DNA of 64,000 nt from an uncultured Phascolarctobacterium sp. (GCA_947589605.1 CANQBR010000001.1:59907-123906); one strand, 5' to 3'; shown: positions 1-11,412, numbered from the stretch's first letter. The notes: generated from the sequence alone by a model not told the origin. Made by a program: numbers and translations.

Positions 1-386
1 AGACTGGAAGTGCCCACTTTTGCTCCGAGAGGAAGGGCCTGCAAGCTGTCGTATTTTTCACTGACCAAAGCGTCTTTTGTCTCTGCTCTTTGAGTGACGG
101 CCCCTATAATGAGGCCCTCAGGCAACACCGTGGGCAGATCTTTCAAACTGTGGACCGCTATGTCGATGCTGCCGTCCAAAAGCGCCCGCTCCAATTCTTT
201 GGTGAAGAGCCCTTTGCCTCCTATCTTGGCCAAAGGAGCGTCCAACACTTTGTCTCCCTTGGTCACGATCTTTACGAGAGCTATCTCCAGTTCCGGATGA
301 AATTTTTTCAAACGATCCGCCACATGCAGGCTCTGCCACAGAGCCAGCTTGCTTTGTCTAGTCCCAATTTTCAATACGGTCTTCAT
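1..386 (-). CDS. hemC: Hydroxymethylbilane synthase (porphobilinogen deaminase), 3' part cut by window edge
   Basis: Reverse-strand translation from ATG at 386: [86 protein letters not shown]..., a typical HemC N-terminus. Open to window edge so absent from ORF track. Confidence 0.95.
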   Translation of the reverse strand, partial: MKTVLKIGTRQSKLALWQSLHVADRLKKFHPELEIALVKIVTKGDKVLDAPLAKIGGKGLFTKELERALLDGSIDIAVHSLKDLPTVLPEGLIIGAVTQRAETKDALVSEKYDSLQALPLGAKVGTSS

Positions 387-1662
387 CGCCGAACTCCTCG
401 CCCTCCGCTTCCAGCTGGAAAATGCGGCTCAGCCACATTTTATACTCTTCTTCTTCGCCCGTGCCGGCCACAGCGTTGAGGGCCTTCATGGGCTCCCGCA
501 AAATTTTATGCTCCAGCCGCTTGCTGAACTGCTCGATGAGCCGCCGCTCTTCTTCTGTCAGACCGGGCATTTTGCCGAAAGCTTTTTTCAAAAGATGCTG
601 ACGGAAAAAGTTCATCTTGTCGTGGAGCCGCACCATCACCGGCCGCACCGTATAATAGCGCAGTCTTTCTTTCAAAGCTGTTATCTCTTCTTCGATCAGC
701 TCCTCGGCGGCTGCGGCCTCGCCGGCCCGCAGCTGTCGGTTGTTGTCCACCACGTTTTCCAGATCGTCGATATTGTAAACGGTGACCCCGTCCATTTCGT
801 CCAAACGGGGATCGACGTCTCGGGGCACGGCGATGTCGATGAGCACCAGCGGCCGTCCCCGGCGGGCCGGCAACAGCGGTCCCAGCTTTTCTGCCGTGAG
901 CACGTAATGAGGAGCGCCGGTGGAAGTGATGATGATGTCGGCCTCGGTAGCCTGAGCGAAAAGTTCTCGATAAGGGATGGCCTGCCCGCCGAATTTTTGC
1001 GCCAGTTCTTTGGCATGATCGAAATTGCGGTTGCTGACGATGATGCTGCGGGCTCCCTTATCGATGAGATGACGGGCGGTGAGCTCGCTGACGGTGCCGG
1101 CTCCCACCACTAAGATGCGGGCCTTGCTGAGATCTCCCAAAATTTTTATGGCCAGATCCACCGCCGCCGAAGAGACCGAAACGCTGTTGTAGGCAATCTT
1201 GGTCTCGGTGCGCACTCGCTTGCCTACGGCGATGGCTCTGTTCAAAAGAGTGTTGAGGATGACGCCGGTATGTCCTCCTTCGCGGGCGGTACGATAAGCC
1301 CCTTTCAATTGATTGAGGATCTGCCCTTCGCCGATGATGAGAGAATCCAAGCTGGCCGCCACTTTGAAAATGTGGCGCACGCACTGAGTGCCGGACAAAT
1401 TATAAAAGCAGGCCGGATCGAAATCGGGGCCGGCCTGTCTGTGTACGACTTCTTTCAAAAGAGGCAGGGCCGTCTCCGGCTCGTCCAACACCGCATAAAA
1501 TTCGGTGCGGTTGCAGGTGGCCAGCAGCAAAGCCTCGCTGACTCCGTCCAAATTGGAAAGTTCTTCCAGGGCCGCAGGCAGCTGTTCTTTGCCGAAGCTG
1601 AAACGCTCCCGCACTTCTACCGGAGCCGTTTTATGATTGAGACCGATAACGATCAATTTCAT
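358..1662 (-). CDS. hemA: Glutamyl-tRNA reductase
   Basis: [23 protein letters not shown]...[13 protein letters not shown]...; overlaps hemC start. Confidence 0.97.
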   Translation of the reverse strand: MKLIVIGLNHKTAPVEVRERFSFGKEQLPAALEELSNLDGVSEALLLATCNRTEFYAVLDEPETALPLLKEVVHRQAGPDFDPACFYNLSGTQCVRHIFKVAASLDSLIIGEGQILNQLKGAYRTAREGGHTGVILNTLLNRAIAVGKRVRTETKIAYNSVSVSSAAVDLAIKILGDLSKARILVVGAGTVSELTARHLIDKGARSIIVSNRNFDHAKELAQKFGGQAIPYRELFAQATEADIIITSTGAPHYVLTAEKLGPLLPARRGRPLVLIDIAVPRDVDPRLDEMDGVTVYNIDDLENVVDNNRQLRAGEAAAAEELIEEEITALKERLRYYTVRPVMVRLHDKMNFFRQHLLKKAFGKMPGLTEEERRLIEQFSKRLEHKILREPMKALNAVAGTGEEEEYKMWLSRIFQLEAEGEEFGDEDRIENWD

Positions 1663-2281
1663 CCTTGATCTTCTCCTTTGCCTGCCGATATTCGCCCTTC
1701 GCCGCCATAGCGATGAGTTCTTTCGTCAAGACTCGCCGCCAAAAAAGCTGCCGTTTTGCGAAAAGCGGCTCGAGCTCACGCAGCCGCTGCCGCTCTTTAG
1801 GCAAAAATTTTTCCAGCTCGACGAAGCCTGCGGCCAGCTGTTCGCCCAAATAGTCGCGCAGCAGGCGGCTGAAGGCGGCGCTGCCGCTGGTGACGGCCAC
1901 ATGCAGGCCCTCTTCGTGCCAATGGGCGGGAACGATGAAGTTGCCCCGCTCGGGCCGAGTCACATTGTTGCACAAAAAAGGAGCGTGAGCGGCTATGACA
2001 TCGTTCAGCTCTGCGTCGTCTGTGGCCGCCACCGTCAAGAAGGCTCCTTCCAGCAAAGCGGGCTCAAAAGACCGGCGGCAGAGGCTGCACTGCCCCGGCC
2101 AAGCTGCCGCCGCAGCTTCCAACGCGGGGCAAAAATCCAAAGCGACCACCCGCACCCGCGCCCCGGCCTCGCAGAGGCTGTGCAATTTGCGGGCCGCCAC
2201 CGGGCCGCCGCCTACGATGAGGCAAGCTTTGCCGCCGATATTCAACATAACGGGATAATCGAAGCCTGCTGTCAATAGCAT
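1631..2281 (-). CDS. Precorrin-2 dehydrogenase / siroheme synthase N-terminal type
   Basis: MLLTAGFDYPVMLNIGGKACLIVGGGPVAARKLHSLCEAGARVRVVA (NAD-binding GGGPVAxRK motif). ORF extends upstream to 2581 but homology-like sequence starts at 2281. Confidence 0.88.
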   Translation of the reverse strand: MLLTAGFDYPVMLNIGGKACLIVGGGPVAARKLHSLCEAGARVRVVALDFCPALEAAAAAWPGQCSLCRRSFEPALLEGAFLTVAATDDAELNDVIAAHAPFLCNNVTRPERGNFIVPAHWHEEGLHVAVTSGSAAFSRLLRDYLGEQLAAGFVELEKFLPKERQRLRELEPLFAKRQLFWRRVLTKELIAMAAKGEYRQAKEKIKDEIDRYRSQS

Positions 2282-2585
2282 CACCTCGCGGCGCCGGAGC
2301 CGCCGCTCTTTTTTCCGGCGAAAATATTTTATCATATCCGCCGTTATATTACCAGTCTTCGGCCTTCCCCCGCAGCGAAAGTTGCACGGCTCGCAGAAAA
2401 AGAGTTTTTCAAGAGCGGGGGGAGCCGCCGCGCCTTTGCTTTTTTCTTTTTGCGAACGCCGTTTCGCAACGGAGAAAGATCCCGCCGCTCTTTCAAAAAA
2501 ATGTTTTGCTTTTCGAGCAACGCTCGAAGAGATTAAGGCGAGACTTTTTTCTTTCGCCTGCTCGCAAAAAGAAAAAGACAAAAGA

Positions 2586-2615
2586 AAAGAGACAGCCTTG
2601 CGAAGCTGTCTCTTT
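2586..2615 (-). terminator. Intrinsic terminator hairpin after aminotransferase gene
   Basis: AAAGAGACAGC-cttgcgaa-GCTGTCTCTTT inverted repeat, T-rich on minus strand after stem. Confidence 0.6.
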
Positions 2616-2648
2616 GGGTCGAGATGTCCCGAGTTTTAACTTAAAGAC

Positions 2649-3827
2649 TTACATGCATTCTTTGATGGCCTGAGCCATGCGGTCCACGCCTTCTGCGATC
2701 CTGTCGTCGGGCATGTTGGAGAAATTGATGCGCATGCTGCGGTCCGTCTTGTCGTTGGGATAGAAGGCATCGCCGATAACGCCGGCCACTTTCTTCTCGA
2801 TGCACTTGTTGAAAACTTTCAGAGCGCTGACGCCTTCGGGGAAGGTGAGCCACAAAAAGAGGCCGCCTTGGGGATGGGTCCACTCGCAACCGGCGGGGAA
2901 CTTCGCGGCCATCTGCTCCAAGATGAGGTCGCGGCGATGACGGTAGAGGGCCACGATGTCTTTCACGTGGGCGTCAAGGTCGCAGCTCTCCATGTAGGCA
3001 TCGGCCACGCCTTGGTCGAAGTTGGAGGTGTGCAGGTCGGCGCTTTGTTTGATCTGCACGAATTTCTCGATGACCTTATGCTCGGCGGCCACCCAGCCCA
3101 AACGCAGGCCCGGGCAGAAGATCTTGGAGAAAGTGCCCAAGAACATCACCAGACCTTTGGTGTCCAGAGATTTTAAGGAAGGAAGGATCTTTCCTTCGTA
3201 GCGCAGTTCACCGTAAGGATTATCTTCCAGCACCGGCAGGTCGTACTTGTTCACCACTTCCATGAAAGCACGGCGGCGCTCCATGGGCCAGGTGCGGCCG
3301 GTGGGGTTTTGAAAATCGGGGATGACGTAGATCATCTTGCAGCGGGGAGTGACGGCCAAAATTTTGTCCAGCTCCTCGGGGATGAGGCCGTCGTTATCGG
3401 TGGGCACTTCTACGAAGCGGGGCTCGTAAGCATTGAACGCGTTCAAAGCGCCCAAATAAGACGGGCTCTCGCACAGCACCACGTCGCCGGGGTCCAAAAA
3501 CAATTTGCCGGCAAAATCCAAGCATTGCTGAGAACCGGTGGTGATGAGGATGTCGTCTTTATCGACGATAGTGTTATATTTGTCGGCCATCCTCTGAGCG
3601 ATCTTCGCCCGCAAAGTGGGCCGGCCTTCGGTGGTGGCATATTGCAACAGCTGCCGCCCCTCTTTCAGCACCAAGTCGTGAGACACTTGAGCGATCTCTT
3701 CTACGGGAAAAAGTTCCGGAGCAGGCAGGCCGCCGGCAAAGGAGATGATGTCCGGCTGAGCGGTCAGCTTCAATAATTCTCTGATCTCGGAAGCCTTCAT
3801 CCGCTCCATACGTTTTGCGAATTTCAT
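2649..3827 (-). CDS. PLP-dependent aminotransferase, class I/II fold (2-aminoadipate aminotransferase-like)
   Basis: MKFAKRMERMKASEIRELLKLTAQPDIISFAGGLPAPELFPVEEI... with NPTGRTW and GTFSKIFCPGLRLGW motifs; start at internal Met 3827. Confidence 0.9.
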   Translation of the reverse strand: MKFAKRMERMKASEIRELLKLTAQPDIISFAGGLPAPELFPVEEIAQVSHDLVLKEGRQLLQYATTEGRPTLRAKIAQRMADKYNTIVDKDDILITTGSQQCLDFAGKLFLDPGDVVLCESPSYLGALNAFNAYEPRFVEVPTDNDGLIPEELDKILAVTPRCKMIYVIPDFQNPTGRTWPMERRRAFMEVVNKYDLPVLEDNPYGELRYEGKILPSLKSLDTKGLVMFLGTFSKIFCPGLRLGWVAAEHKVIEKFVQIKQSADLHTSNFDQGVADAYMESCDLDAHVKDIVALYRHRRDLILEQMAAKFPAGCEWTHPQGGLFLWLTFPEGVSALKVFNKCIEKKVAGVIGDAFYPNDKTDRSMRINFSNMPDDRIAEGVDRMAQAIKECM

Positions 3828-4381
3828 GATGTAGCTTAGCCCCCCATCTGTAAATAAATAACGGTGCTTGCCGTTTATGAAATTTATTTTAACACTTTGC
3901 CCGATATTGAACAAGGGGCAAAGTCTTGCTGCCGCCAAAAATTTCTTCCTTGTTATTTGTCAAAGTAAAAGCAAAGATAACCTTCAGTCTTTTTGCATTT
4001 GCTCTGACAAAAGAGGTATTTGCGTTTACTCTGACGAAGATGCATTTACATTGATAATTGACCAAAATTTCTTCCTTGCTTCAAGACCTGTGGTATAATG
4101 AAAAAATGGACCGCCTCGGCCTGCGTCCTTTTTTGCTTTTTGTTTTTCAATGAAGAAAGGGCACGGGCGTCTTAAAAAATTTTTTCAAGAGGCAGGGCTT
4201 TCTTCCTTCAATATCCGTCTTTTCATATTTTCTTTTTTTATTTGAAGTCTTACGTGTGAAGAATGCGAGCTGACTTTTAGCTCGGAGCTCTCGTTTTTAA
4301 GCTCTGCGCTTTTGCTTTTGCGCTTTGAGCTTTAGCTTTTGCCTTTGCGATCTTGCTTTTATTTTTCAGTCACGGAGGCCG

Positions 4382-5878
4382 ATGATGAGGCTGTGCCCCT
4401 TCGCTCTTCTTTTATCGCTGCTCTTGGATCTTTTTCTTGTGCCGTTGCCTCGCTCCCTTGCCGCTCCCCCCATGGCCGAGGCCGCCGTCGAATATTACGA
4501 CAGCTTCGACAACGCCGCCGCTCCCGATTGGGACGCCTATCTGGCAGCTCAGCCCCGCTACTATCGTTTCAAAGAAAAGGGAAGGAGCGGCCTCTTAGAT
4601 GCCAAAGGCAACATCGTTCTGCCTCCCGTGTATAAGGAAGCGATCGGCGTTTATGCCGGCGTCTTCATCGTCAAAAACGGCGACTACGGCCTGGCCGCCC
4701 CCGGGGGTAAGGCTCTGACCGACCTGCATTTCGACGAATTGTATTACGATCTTGCCGAAAAAGCCTTCGTGGGCGAAAGAGGAGGCAAAGCTTTTTTGCT
4801 GGATAAAAAAGGCCGAGTCCTCTCGACTTTTTCAGTTGAGAAAGAAGAGGTCGACCCCCACGAAAAGCAAAAATATCCCAAGGGAGCTTATTATCCTCTG
4901 CAAAACGGCGGCCGCGTCCTTTTGGAGAAGGGCAAGTTCACCGTCCTCGATGCCGCAGGGAAAAAAGCAAAAACTTATAAGGGCCTGCGTTTGGAAAAGG
5001 GTAAACAAAAAGGTTTCATGCTGGCCAAAGAAGAAAACTTCCTTTTCTTCGACGGGAATATGCAAAAGTTGAACGAAGTGAAGGCTCTCTCCTGCCGGCA
5101 GCTGCCTAACGGCGTCTACGAGATCGAACGAAAGGTCAGCGGCCTTTCCATCCCCGGCATGGCCAAGACCGTCCTCTCTTTCGGGCTGGATCACATGGGC
5201 GGCTTGGCCGACCGTTGGTTCAACCCCGGCAAGAAGCACAACAAACGCACCGTTTATAAAAGAGGTTACGTGAGCCCCGAGGGCAAAGAATACGTGCCCA
5301 CCAAGTTCGACTACCTCGGTTCTTTCTACAACGGCCGGGCTTTGGTGGCCGACGGCGGCAAATTCGGCTACGCCAACGAACGGGGCGGTTTTGATGTGCC
5401 GGTGGCTTTTAGCGACATCAGCTGCTTCTCTCTTTACGAACCCGACACTCTTTTGGTGAAGAGCGAGGGAGCCGTCGCCTATTATCAGCTGGGCAGAGGC
5501 GTCTTCGTCGGCGGCTTCAAAGAGGGCCGCTCTTTCGTGAACGGTCTGGCCGCCGCCAAAATGGACGAAGGCTGGGGCTACATCGATAAGAGCGGCACCT
5601 GCCGGGTGCCCTTCCGTTACGAAAAAGCCACGCCTTTTTACGGAGCAGCGGCTCTCGTGCTTTATCGAGGCCGTTATCAGCTCATCGATCGGCAGGGCAA
5701 ATTGTTGAAAGATTTGCCCGACGTAGAAGAAGCCACTTCTTTAAGAGGAGGCAGCGCCGCCGTGAAGATAGGCGGCAAGTGGGGCCTTTTGCAAGAAGAT
5801 GGCTCTCTTTTGCTCCCCGCCGTTTATAACAAACTGGACTTATTCTGCGAGCCCCAAAGCGCACGGGGCCCGTGGTGA
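4382..5878 (+). CDS. Secreted WG-repeat (beta-propeller-like) protein
   Basis: Signal peptide-like N-terminus (MMRLCPFALLLSLLLDLFLVPLPRSLAAP) followed by repeated G.yGLldxxGk / WGyIDksG units. Confidence 0.75.
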   Translation: MMRLCPFALLLSLLLDLFLVPLPRSLAAPPMAEAAVEYYDSFDNAAAPDWDAYLAAQPRYYRFKEKGRSGLLDAKGNIVLPPVYKEAIGVYAGVFIVKNGDYGLAAPGGKALTDLHFDELYYDLAEKAFVGERGGKAFLLDKKGRVLSTFSVEKEEVDPHEKQKYPKGAYYPLQNGGRVLLEKGKFTVLDAAGKKAKTYKGLRLEKGKQKGFMLAKEENFLFFDGNMQKLNEVKALSCRQLPNGVYEIERKVSGLSIPGMAKTVLSFGLDHMGGLADRWFNPGKKHNKRTVYKRGYVSPEGKEYVPTKFDYLGSFYNGRALVADGGKFGYANERGGFDVPVAFSDISCFSLYEPDTLLVKSEGAVAYYQLGRGVFVGGFKEGRSFVNGLAAAKMDEGWGYIDKSGTCRVPFRYEKATPFYGAAALVLYRGRYQLIDRQGKLLKDLPDVEEATSLRGGSAAVKIGGKWGLLQEDGSLLLPAVYNKLDLFCEPQSARGPW

Positions 5879-5894
5879 AAGGAGAACACCTATC

Positions 5895-7221
5895 ATGACC
5901 ATGACCGAAGCAGCGGCGCTGGCCCTTTTGAAAGAAGAAGGCCTCCCCACAGAGGGAGTGAAACTGCGTCCCCTCCTCGGCGGCTTTGCCGCTTTGGTGA
6001 AGGGGCCCGAACCCGAACTGGCAGTGCTCACTCAGGGGCAGCAGCCCTTCGATAAACTTTGGGCCGGCGGCGGTTCGTCGAAAAAGAAGGGGCTGCGGCG
6101 CTTGCCGCTCAATTCCAACAACGCCGCTTTGGTGCGCCGCTATGTGCCCGGCTGCTCCCCCAAAGCTTTGGGCCCGGAGGGCACCGCCTTGGGCTTTACC
6201 GATCTTTTAGGCTGCGATCTTTCCCCCGCTGCCGCCTTGCTCGCCGCAGAAAAAGACCTGCAGCCTTTTTGGGTGGATGTTAAGCGCCGCTTGGGACACT
6301 ACCCTCATCGCCGCCGCCGACAGAGCCACTTGGGGCGCTCTTGCCGCCGCCGACGGAAAAAGTTACGGGGCCGCCGCCGTAGTGGATAAAGAAGAAGACT
6401 TGGTAAAGGCTCTTCTTTACGGCTACAGCAGCATAGGCTTCGATCTTAAAGAGCAGGTAGACCTGAGCGTGGACGATCTGAGCGCCGCAGAGATCGACGA
6501 ACGCTATGAAAAATTGCCGGAACTTTTCAGATCCGCCCTGACCGCTTCCTATCTTCAGTCGGAATTCGATGCGGAAGGTTTTAAGCTGCGCTATGAAGAA
6601 GACGAATTGAAGCGCATCATCTTGGGCTACGGGCAGGCCCTCATGCACAGTCAATATATTTATGAGACCTACCTGAAAGGTTCTCCCTGGCCCTTAGATT
6701 ATGAAGCGGACTTTTCAAAAGTGTCCCTCAGTCCCGCCGCTCACTATCTTCTCGCCAAAGAATGGGAACGCAACAGCGTGAAGGTCTGCTGCGTGACGTT
6801 GGACGCCGCCCGCTTTGCCGCCGACCCGGATGAATTGGAGGCTCACTGCCGCATCGCCGCCTTCTTCGGCTATCGCTTGGGCCTTTTGCACGCCGACACG
6901 GCACTGGCCGATCCTCGAAAAGTGCGCGCGCTTTTAAAAGAAAAAGTGCATTTCAAATTGACGAGCTTGATCTTTAAAGCCGTTTTAAAAACGATGGAAG
7001 AAAAAGAGCCCGCTCTTTCGGAAAAAATTTGCCGCGCTTTGAGTGACGGCTCTGAAAAAACCGTCGCAGAACTTTCACCTTCTGCCATAAAAGAGCACGA
7101 AAAAATTTTGGGCGCTCAAAGCGAAATGAAAGCGGCTCTTAAAAATTTCGCCGCCCAAAACAAAGAGGCCTGCGCCGCTATGTTGGGAGAGCTCACGGGT
7201 TCCTTCGTCAAAAAATTATGA
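5895..7221 (+). pseudogene. Tagaturonate epimerase (UxaE)-like protein, interrupted by a +1 frameshift near 6264-6280
   Basis: N-terminal half in the frame of ORF 5799-6389 (MTMTEAAALALLKEEGLPTEG...QPFWVD) and C-terminal half in ORF 6277-7221 (...WDTTLIAAADRATWGALAAADGKSYGA...). Neither half looks complete alone. Family assignment is by recalled pattern only. Confidence 0.5.
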
Positions 7222-7236
7222 TCGGCAAAAAAGATG

Positions 7237-7266
7237 TTGACAAAGGCCGCGCCCAACAATTATAAT
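7237..7266 (+). promoter_or_regulatory. Sigma-70-type promoter for ilv operon (TTGACA-18-TATAAT)
   Basis: TTGACA 7237-7242, TATAAT 7261-7266. Confidence 0.7.
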
Positions 7267-7284
7267 GGTTTTAATTTCACAGAG

Positions 7285-7535
7285 CCCTCAAAAAGTGATG
7301 ATTGGGACCAAAGCTGAACAGGCTGCCTCAAGAGAGCCGGTGTTGGGTGCGAACCGGCGGAGCGGTTCGGCCGTTATATCCCCCATGAACTCGCCAGCGA
7401 AAGCCTGAAGGTCAGTAGACTGGTGCGCAGCGGCGGCGTTAAGGCCGAGCCGGTTGATGGACCGGTGCGAAAGTGATAAATTAGGGTGGTACCGCGTATT
7501 TATACGCCCCTGTCGATACAGGGGCGTTTTCTATT
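7285..7535 (+). promoter_or_regulatory. T-box leader upstream of ilv operon, candidate AUC (Ile) specifier at 7378-7380
   Basis: AGAGAGCCGGTGTTGGGTGCGAACCGG stem I element, T-box sequence AGGGTGGTACCGCG at 7483-7496, terminator hairpin ACGCCCCTGTCGATACAGGGGCGTTTTC. Confidence 0.9.
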
Positions 7536-7574
7536 ACCGCCCGATGCTGACCTAAAAACACAGGAGGCTGTTTC

Positions 7575-7796
7575 ATGTTCGAAAAAGTTTTGCTGACCGG
7601 AAAAAATGAAGAGACCTTGCTGCCCCGAGTGCTGCGTGTCCTCTCCAAGCAAGGAGCGCAGGTGCGTACGCTGCACATGGACTGCCGGGGCGCCGATCTC
7701 TCTTTGGAAATAGAATTGGAAGGTGCGGCCGCCGCTCAAGTTGCCAAATTGTTGGAGAAACAAGTCTCCGTTCTTTCCGTGGAGACCGTAGCCTAA
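7575..7796 (+). CDS. Acetolactate synthase small subunit (short, ACT-domain, IlvM-like)
   Basis: 73 aa ACT-like protein between T-box and ilvB: MFEKVLLTGKNEETLLPRVLRVLSKQGAQVRTLHMDC... Confidence 0.7.
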   Translation: MFEKVLLTGKNEETLLPRVLRVLSKQGAQVRTLHMDCRGADLSLEIELEGAAAAQVAKLLEKQVSVLSVETVA

Positions 7797-7806
7797 GGAG
7801 GCGTCT

Positions 7807-9471
7807 ATGAAGTTGAAAGGCTCCCAAGCCATCGTAAAATTGCTGCAGGAGCAGGGCGTCGATACTATCTTCGGCTATCCGGGCGGTCAGGTCATCCCCC
7901 TCTATGATGCTCTTTACGACTCTCCCTTACGCAATGTGCTCACCGCTCACGAACAAGGCGCCGTTCACGCTGCGGACGGTTATGCCCGCTCCAGCGGCAA
8001 GACCGGCGTAGTGATCGTTACTTCCGGCCCCGGGGCCACCAACATCGTCACCGGTCTGGCCACCGCTTATTTGGACTCCGTGCCCTTGGTCGCTCTCACC
8101 GGTCAGGTGGGCGTAGGCATGTTGGGCCGCGATTCTTTTCAGGAGATAGACATCGTAGGCGTCACTTTGCCCGTCACCAAATACAACGTGATGGTGAGAA
8201 GCGGCGCCGGCTTGTTGCCCAGTTTAAGGCGAGCCTTCGCCATCGCTCGGCAGGGCCGGCCCGGCCCGGTGCTGGTGGACATCCCCAGCAACATTCAAAA
8301 CGAAGAGATCGAATGGACGGAGCCCGAAGTGGAATATCTGGCCGATATCCCGAAGGCTCTGCCCGAATTTATCAAAGAGGCGGCCGCCACCCTCAATGCG
8401 GCTCAACGCCCCGTTCTTTTGGTGGGAGGCGGCGCCGTCAACAGCGATGCTCAGGCGGAACTTTTGCAGTTGGCCCGGCGTTCCGACCTGGCGGTGGTGA
8501 ATTCTTTGATGGGCGTGGGCGTCTTCCCCGAGTCCGACCCTCGTTGCCTCGGCCTCACCGGCATGCACGGCCACATCGCTTCTAATTTGGCTGTGGCCAA
8601 TGCAGACGTGCTCATCGTGGCCGGCAGTCGTTTCAGCGATAGGGTCACCGGCGACCGCAATCGTTATGTCGGTCAAAAGACCATCATCCAAATAGACATC
8701 GACCCCACCGAGATCGATAAAAACGTGGCGGTGGCCGTGCCCTTGATGGGCGACATCAAAGAGACCGTCGCTGCCCTGCTGCCTCTTATCGAAGAAAAAA
8801 AACATCCCGCTTGGTGGGAGCAGATCAAAAAATGGGACGCCACCGAGGACCGCTCCCTGCTCGCCGACGGTCGCCTCACCGCTCCCTGGCTGATGCGGGA
8901 GCTGACGACCACCCTTGCGGCGGAGGAGCCCATCTATGTTACCGACGTGGGCCAGAACCAAATGTGGGCGGCCCAGCATCTGGTGATCGATGCTCCTCGC
9001 CATCACCTCACCAGCGGCGGCTGCGGCACCATGGGCTTCGGCCTGCCCGGCGCTCTGGGGGCTGCCTTTGCCAAACCCAAGGCCCGCATAGTGGTGATCA
9101 GCGGCGACGGCGGCTTCAAAATGACGGGTATGGAACTTTACACGGCGGTCCGAGAAAAAAGAAAACTGATCTGCGTCGTGGTCAACAATTCCTGTTTGGG
9201 CATGGTGAGGCAGTGGCAGCAACTTTTCTACAATGCCCGCTATTCCAACACTCTTTTGACAGAGTTCGACTTCGCCGCTTTTGCCTCCAGCTGCGGCGCC
9301 GCCGGCAAAAGAGTTACCGATCGGGCCGGTTTCACCGCCGCCTTGGCCGAGGCCCGCGCCTCTGAGGTGCCCTTCGTCATCGATGCCTGCATCGCTCAAG
9401 ACGATCTGGTAGAGCCCATGGTGGCACCCGGCGCCGTTTTGAACGATTTCGTGAACAAAAACATCCGCTGA
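7807..9471 (+). CDS. ilvB: Acetolactate synthase large subunit
   Basis: MKLKGSQAIVKLLQEQGVDTIFGYPGGQVIPLYDAL...; ThPP motif GDGGFKMTGMELYTAVREKRKLICVVVNN. Confidence 0.97.
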   Translation: MKLKGSQAIVKLLQEQGVDTIFGYPGGQVIPLYDALYDSPLRNVLTAHEQGAVHAADGYARSSGKTGVVIVTSGPGATNIVTGLATAYLDSVPLVALTGQVGVGMLGRDSFQEIDIVGVTLPVTKYNVMVRSGAGLLPSLRRAFAIARQGRPGPVLVDIPSNIQNEEIEWTEPEVEYLADIPKALPEFIKEAAATLNAAQRPVLLVGGGAVNSDAQAELLQLARRSDLAVVNSLMGVGVFPESDPRCLGLTGMHGHIASNLAVANADVLIVAGSRFSDRVTGDRNRYVGQKTIIQIDIDPTEIDKNVAVAVPLMGDIKETVAALLPLIEEKKHPAWWEQIKKWDATEDRSLLADGRLTAPWLMRELTTTLAAEEPIYVTDVGQNQMWAAQHLVIDAPRHHLTSGGCGTMGFGLPGALGAAFAKPKARIVVISGDGGFKMTGMELYTAVREKRKLICVVVNNSCLGMVRQWQQLFYNARYSNTLLTEFDFAAFASSCGAAGKRVTDRAGFTAALAEARASEVPFVIDACIAQDDLVEPMVAPGAVLNDFVNKNIR

Positions 9472-9525
9472 ATTTTTCTTCTTTTGTTTCTTCTTGTTAT
9501 CTTTGGCTTCGGCCATGATAAATAA

Positions 9526-10545
<1,020 letters not shown>

Positions 10546-10581
10546 GGACGGAAGGCTTCGATCGAAAAGGGAGGTGGCCTC

Positions 10582-11052
10582 ATGGCCGACACTCTGATAC
10601 TCTACTATTCTTGTCAAGGCCACACCGAACGGGTGGCGGAGCTGCTGCATAAACTGGTGGGCGGCGACCTGTGCGCCGTGCATCTCAAAGAAGAGTACAC
10701 GCCCTTGGCTGCCTACACCAAAGGTCTTTATCACATCAAGAAGGGCCTCTGCCCTCCTCTGCAGCAAGATGTGGATATCAGCGGCTACGACACCGTCTAC
10801 TTAGGCAGCCCGGTGTGGTATTGGACTCTCACTCCCCCCATCGCTTGGCTGCTGAAAGAAAAAAATTGGCAGGGCAAGACCATCTGTCCTTTCACCACCA
10901 ACGGCAAAAAGAACGGCGACTGCTTCAAAAAGGTCGCCCGTTTGGCCGAAGGCGCCGAGGTGAAAGAAGGCTGCGCCATCTCCATGGTGAAGCAAAAAGC
11001 GGACAGCATCATCCTTTATGAATTGAAGCGCTGGCTGGCCTCTTTGCGATAG
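10582..11052 (+). CDS. Flavodoxin family protein
   Basis: MADTLILYYSCQGHTERVAELLHKLVGGDLCAV...YDTVYLGSPVWYWTLTPPI. Confidence 0.88.
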   Translation: MADTLILYYSCQGHTERVAELLHKLVGGDLCAVHLKEEYTPLAAYTKGLYHIKKGLCPPLQQDVDISGYDTVYLGSPVWYWTLTPPIAWLLKEKNWQGKTICPFTTNGKKNGDCFKKVARLAEGAEVKEGCAISMVKQKADSIILYELKRWLASLR

Positions 11053-11099
11053 TTTTGCTCATTTTAAAGAGGAGCGTTTTCGGCAGTCGAAAAAAAATT

Positions 11100-11148
11100 A
11101 AAGAGCCGCGGCTCTGTGCCTTTGGGCAACGGGCTGCGGCTCTTCTTT
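11100..11148 (+). terminator. Intrinsic terminator
   Basis: AAGAGCCGC ... GCGGCTCTTCTTTTT inverted repeat plus T tract. Confidence 0.6.
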
Positions 11149-11412
11149 TTGCGCTAACGCTCGCAAATTTTTATGCGAGCCTCTTTTTTTCCGGAGCGAG
11201 ATCTTTTTCGGCGCTCTTTCGGCTGAGCCTGCAAATTTTAGGCGGCTGCTTCTTTCTGACGGACCGAGACTTTTTCGCGAAGGACGAAAAAAGAGCACGC
11301 TCTCTTTTTTTACGACCCATTTTTCTTTACTTAAATCTTGCGAACGGCTATAATAGGCTCAAGACTCTGCGCAGCTTCGATAAAGCCTTGCGCAAAATTT
11401 TCGGGAGCAGAC

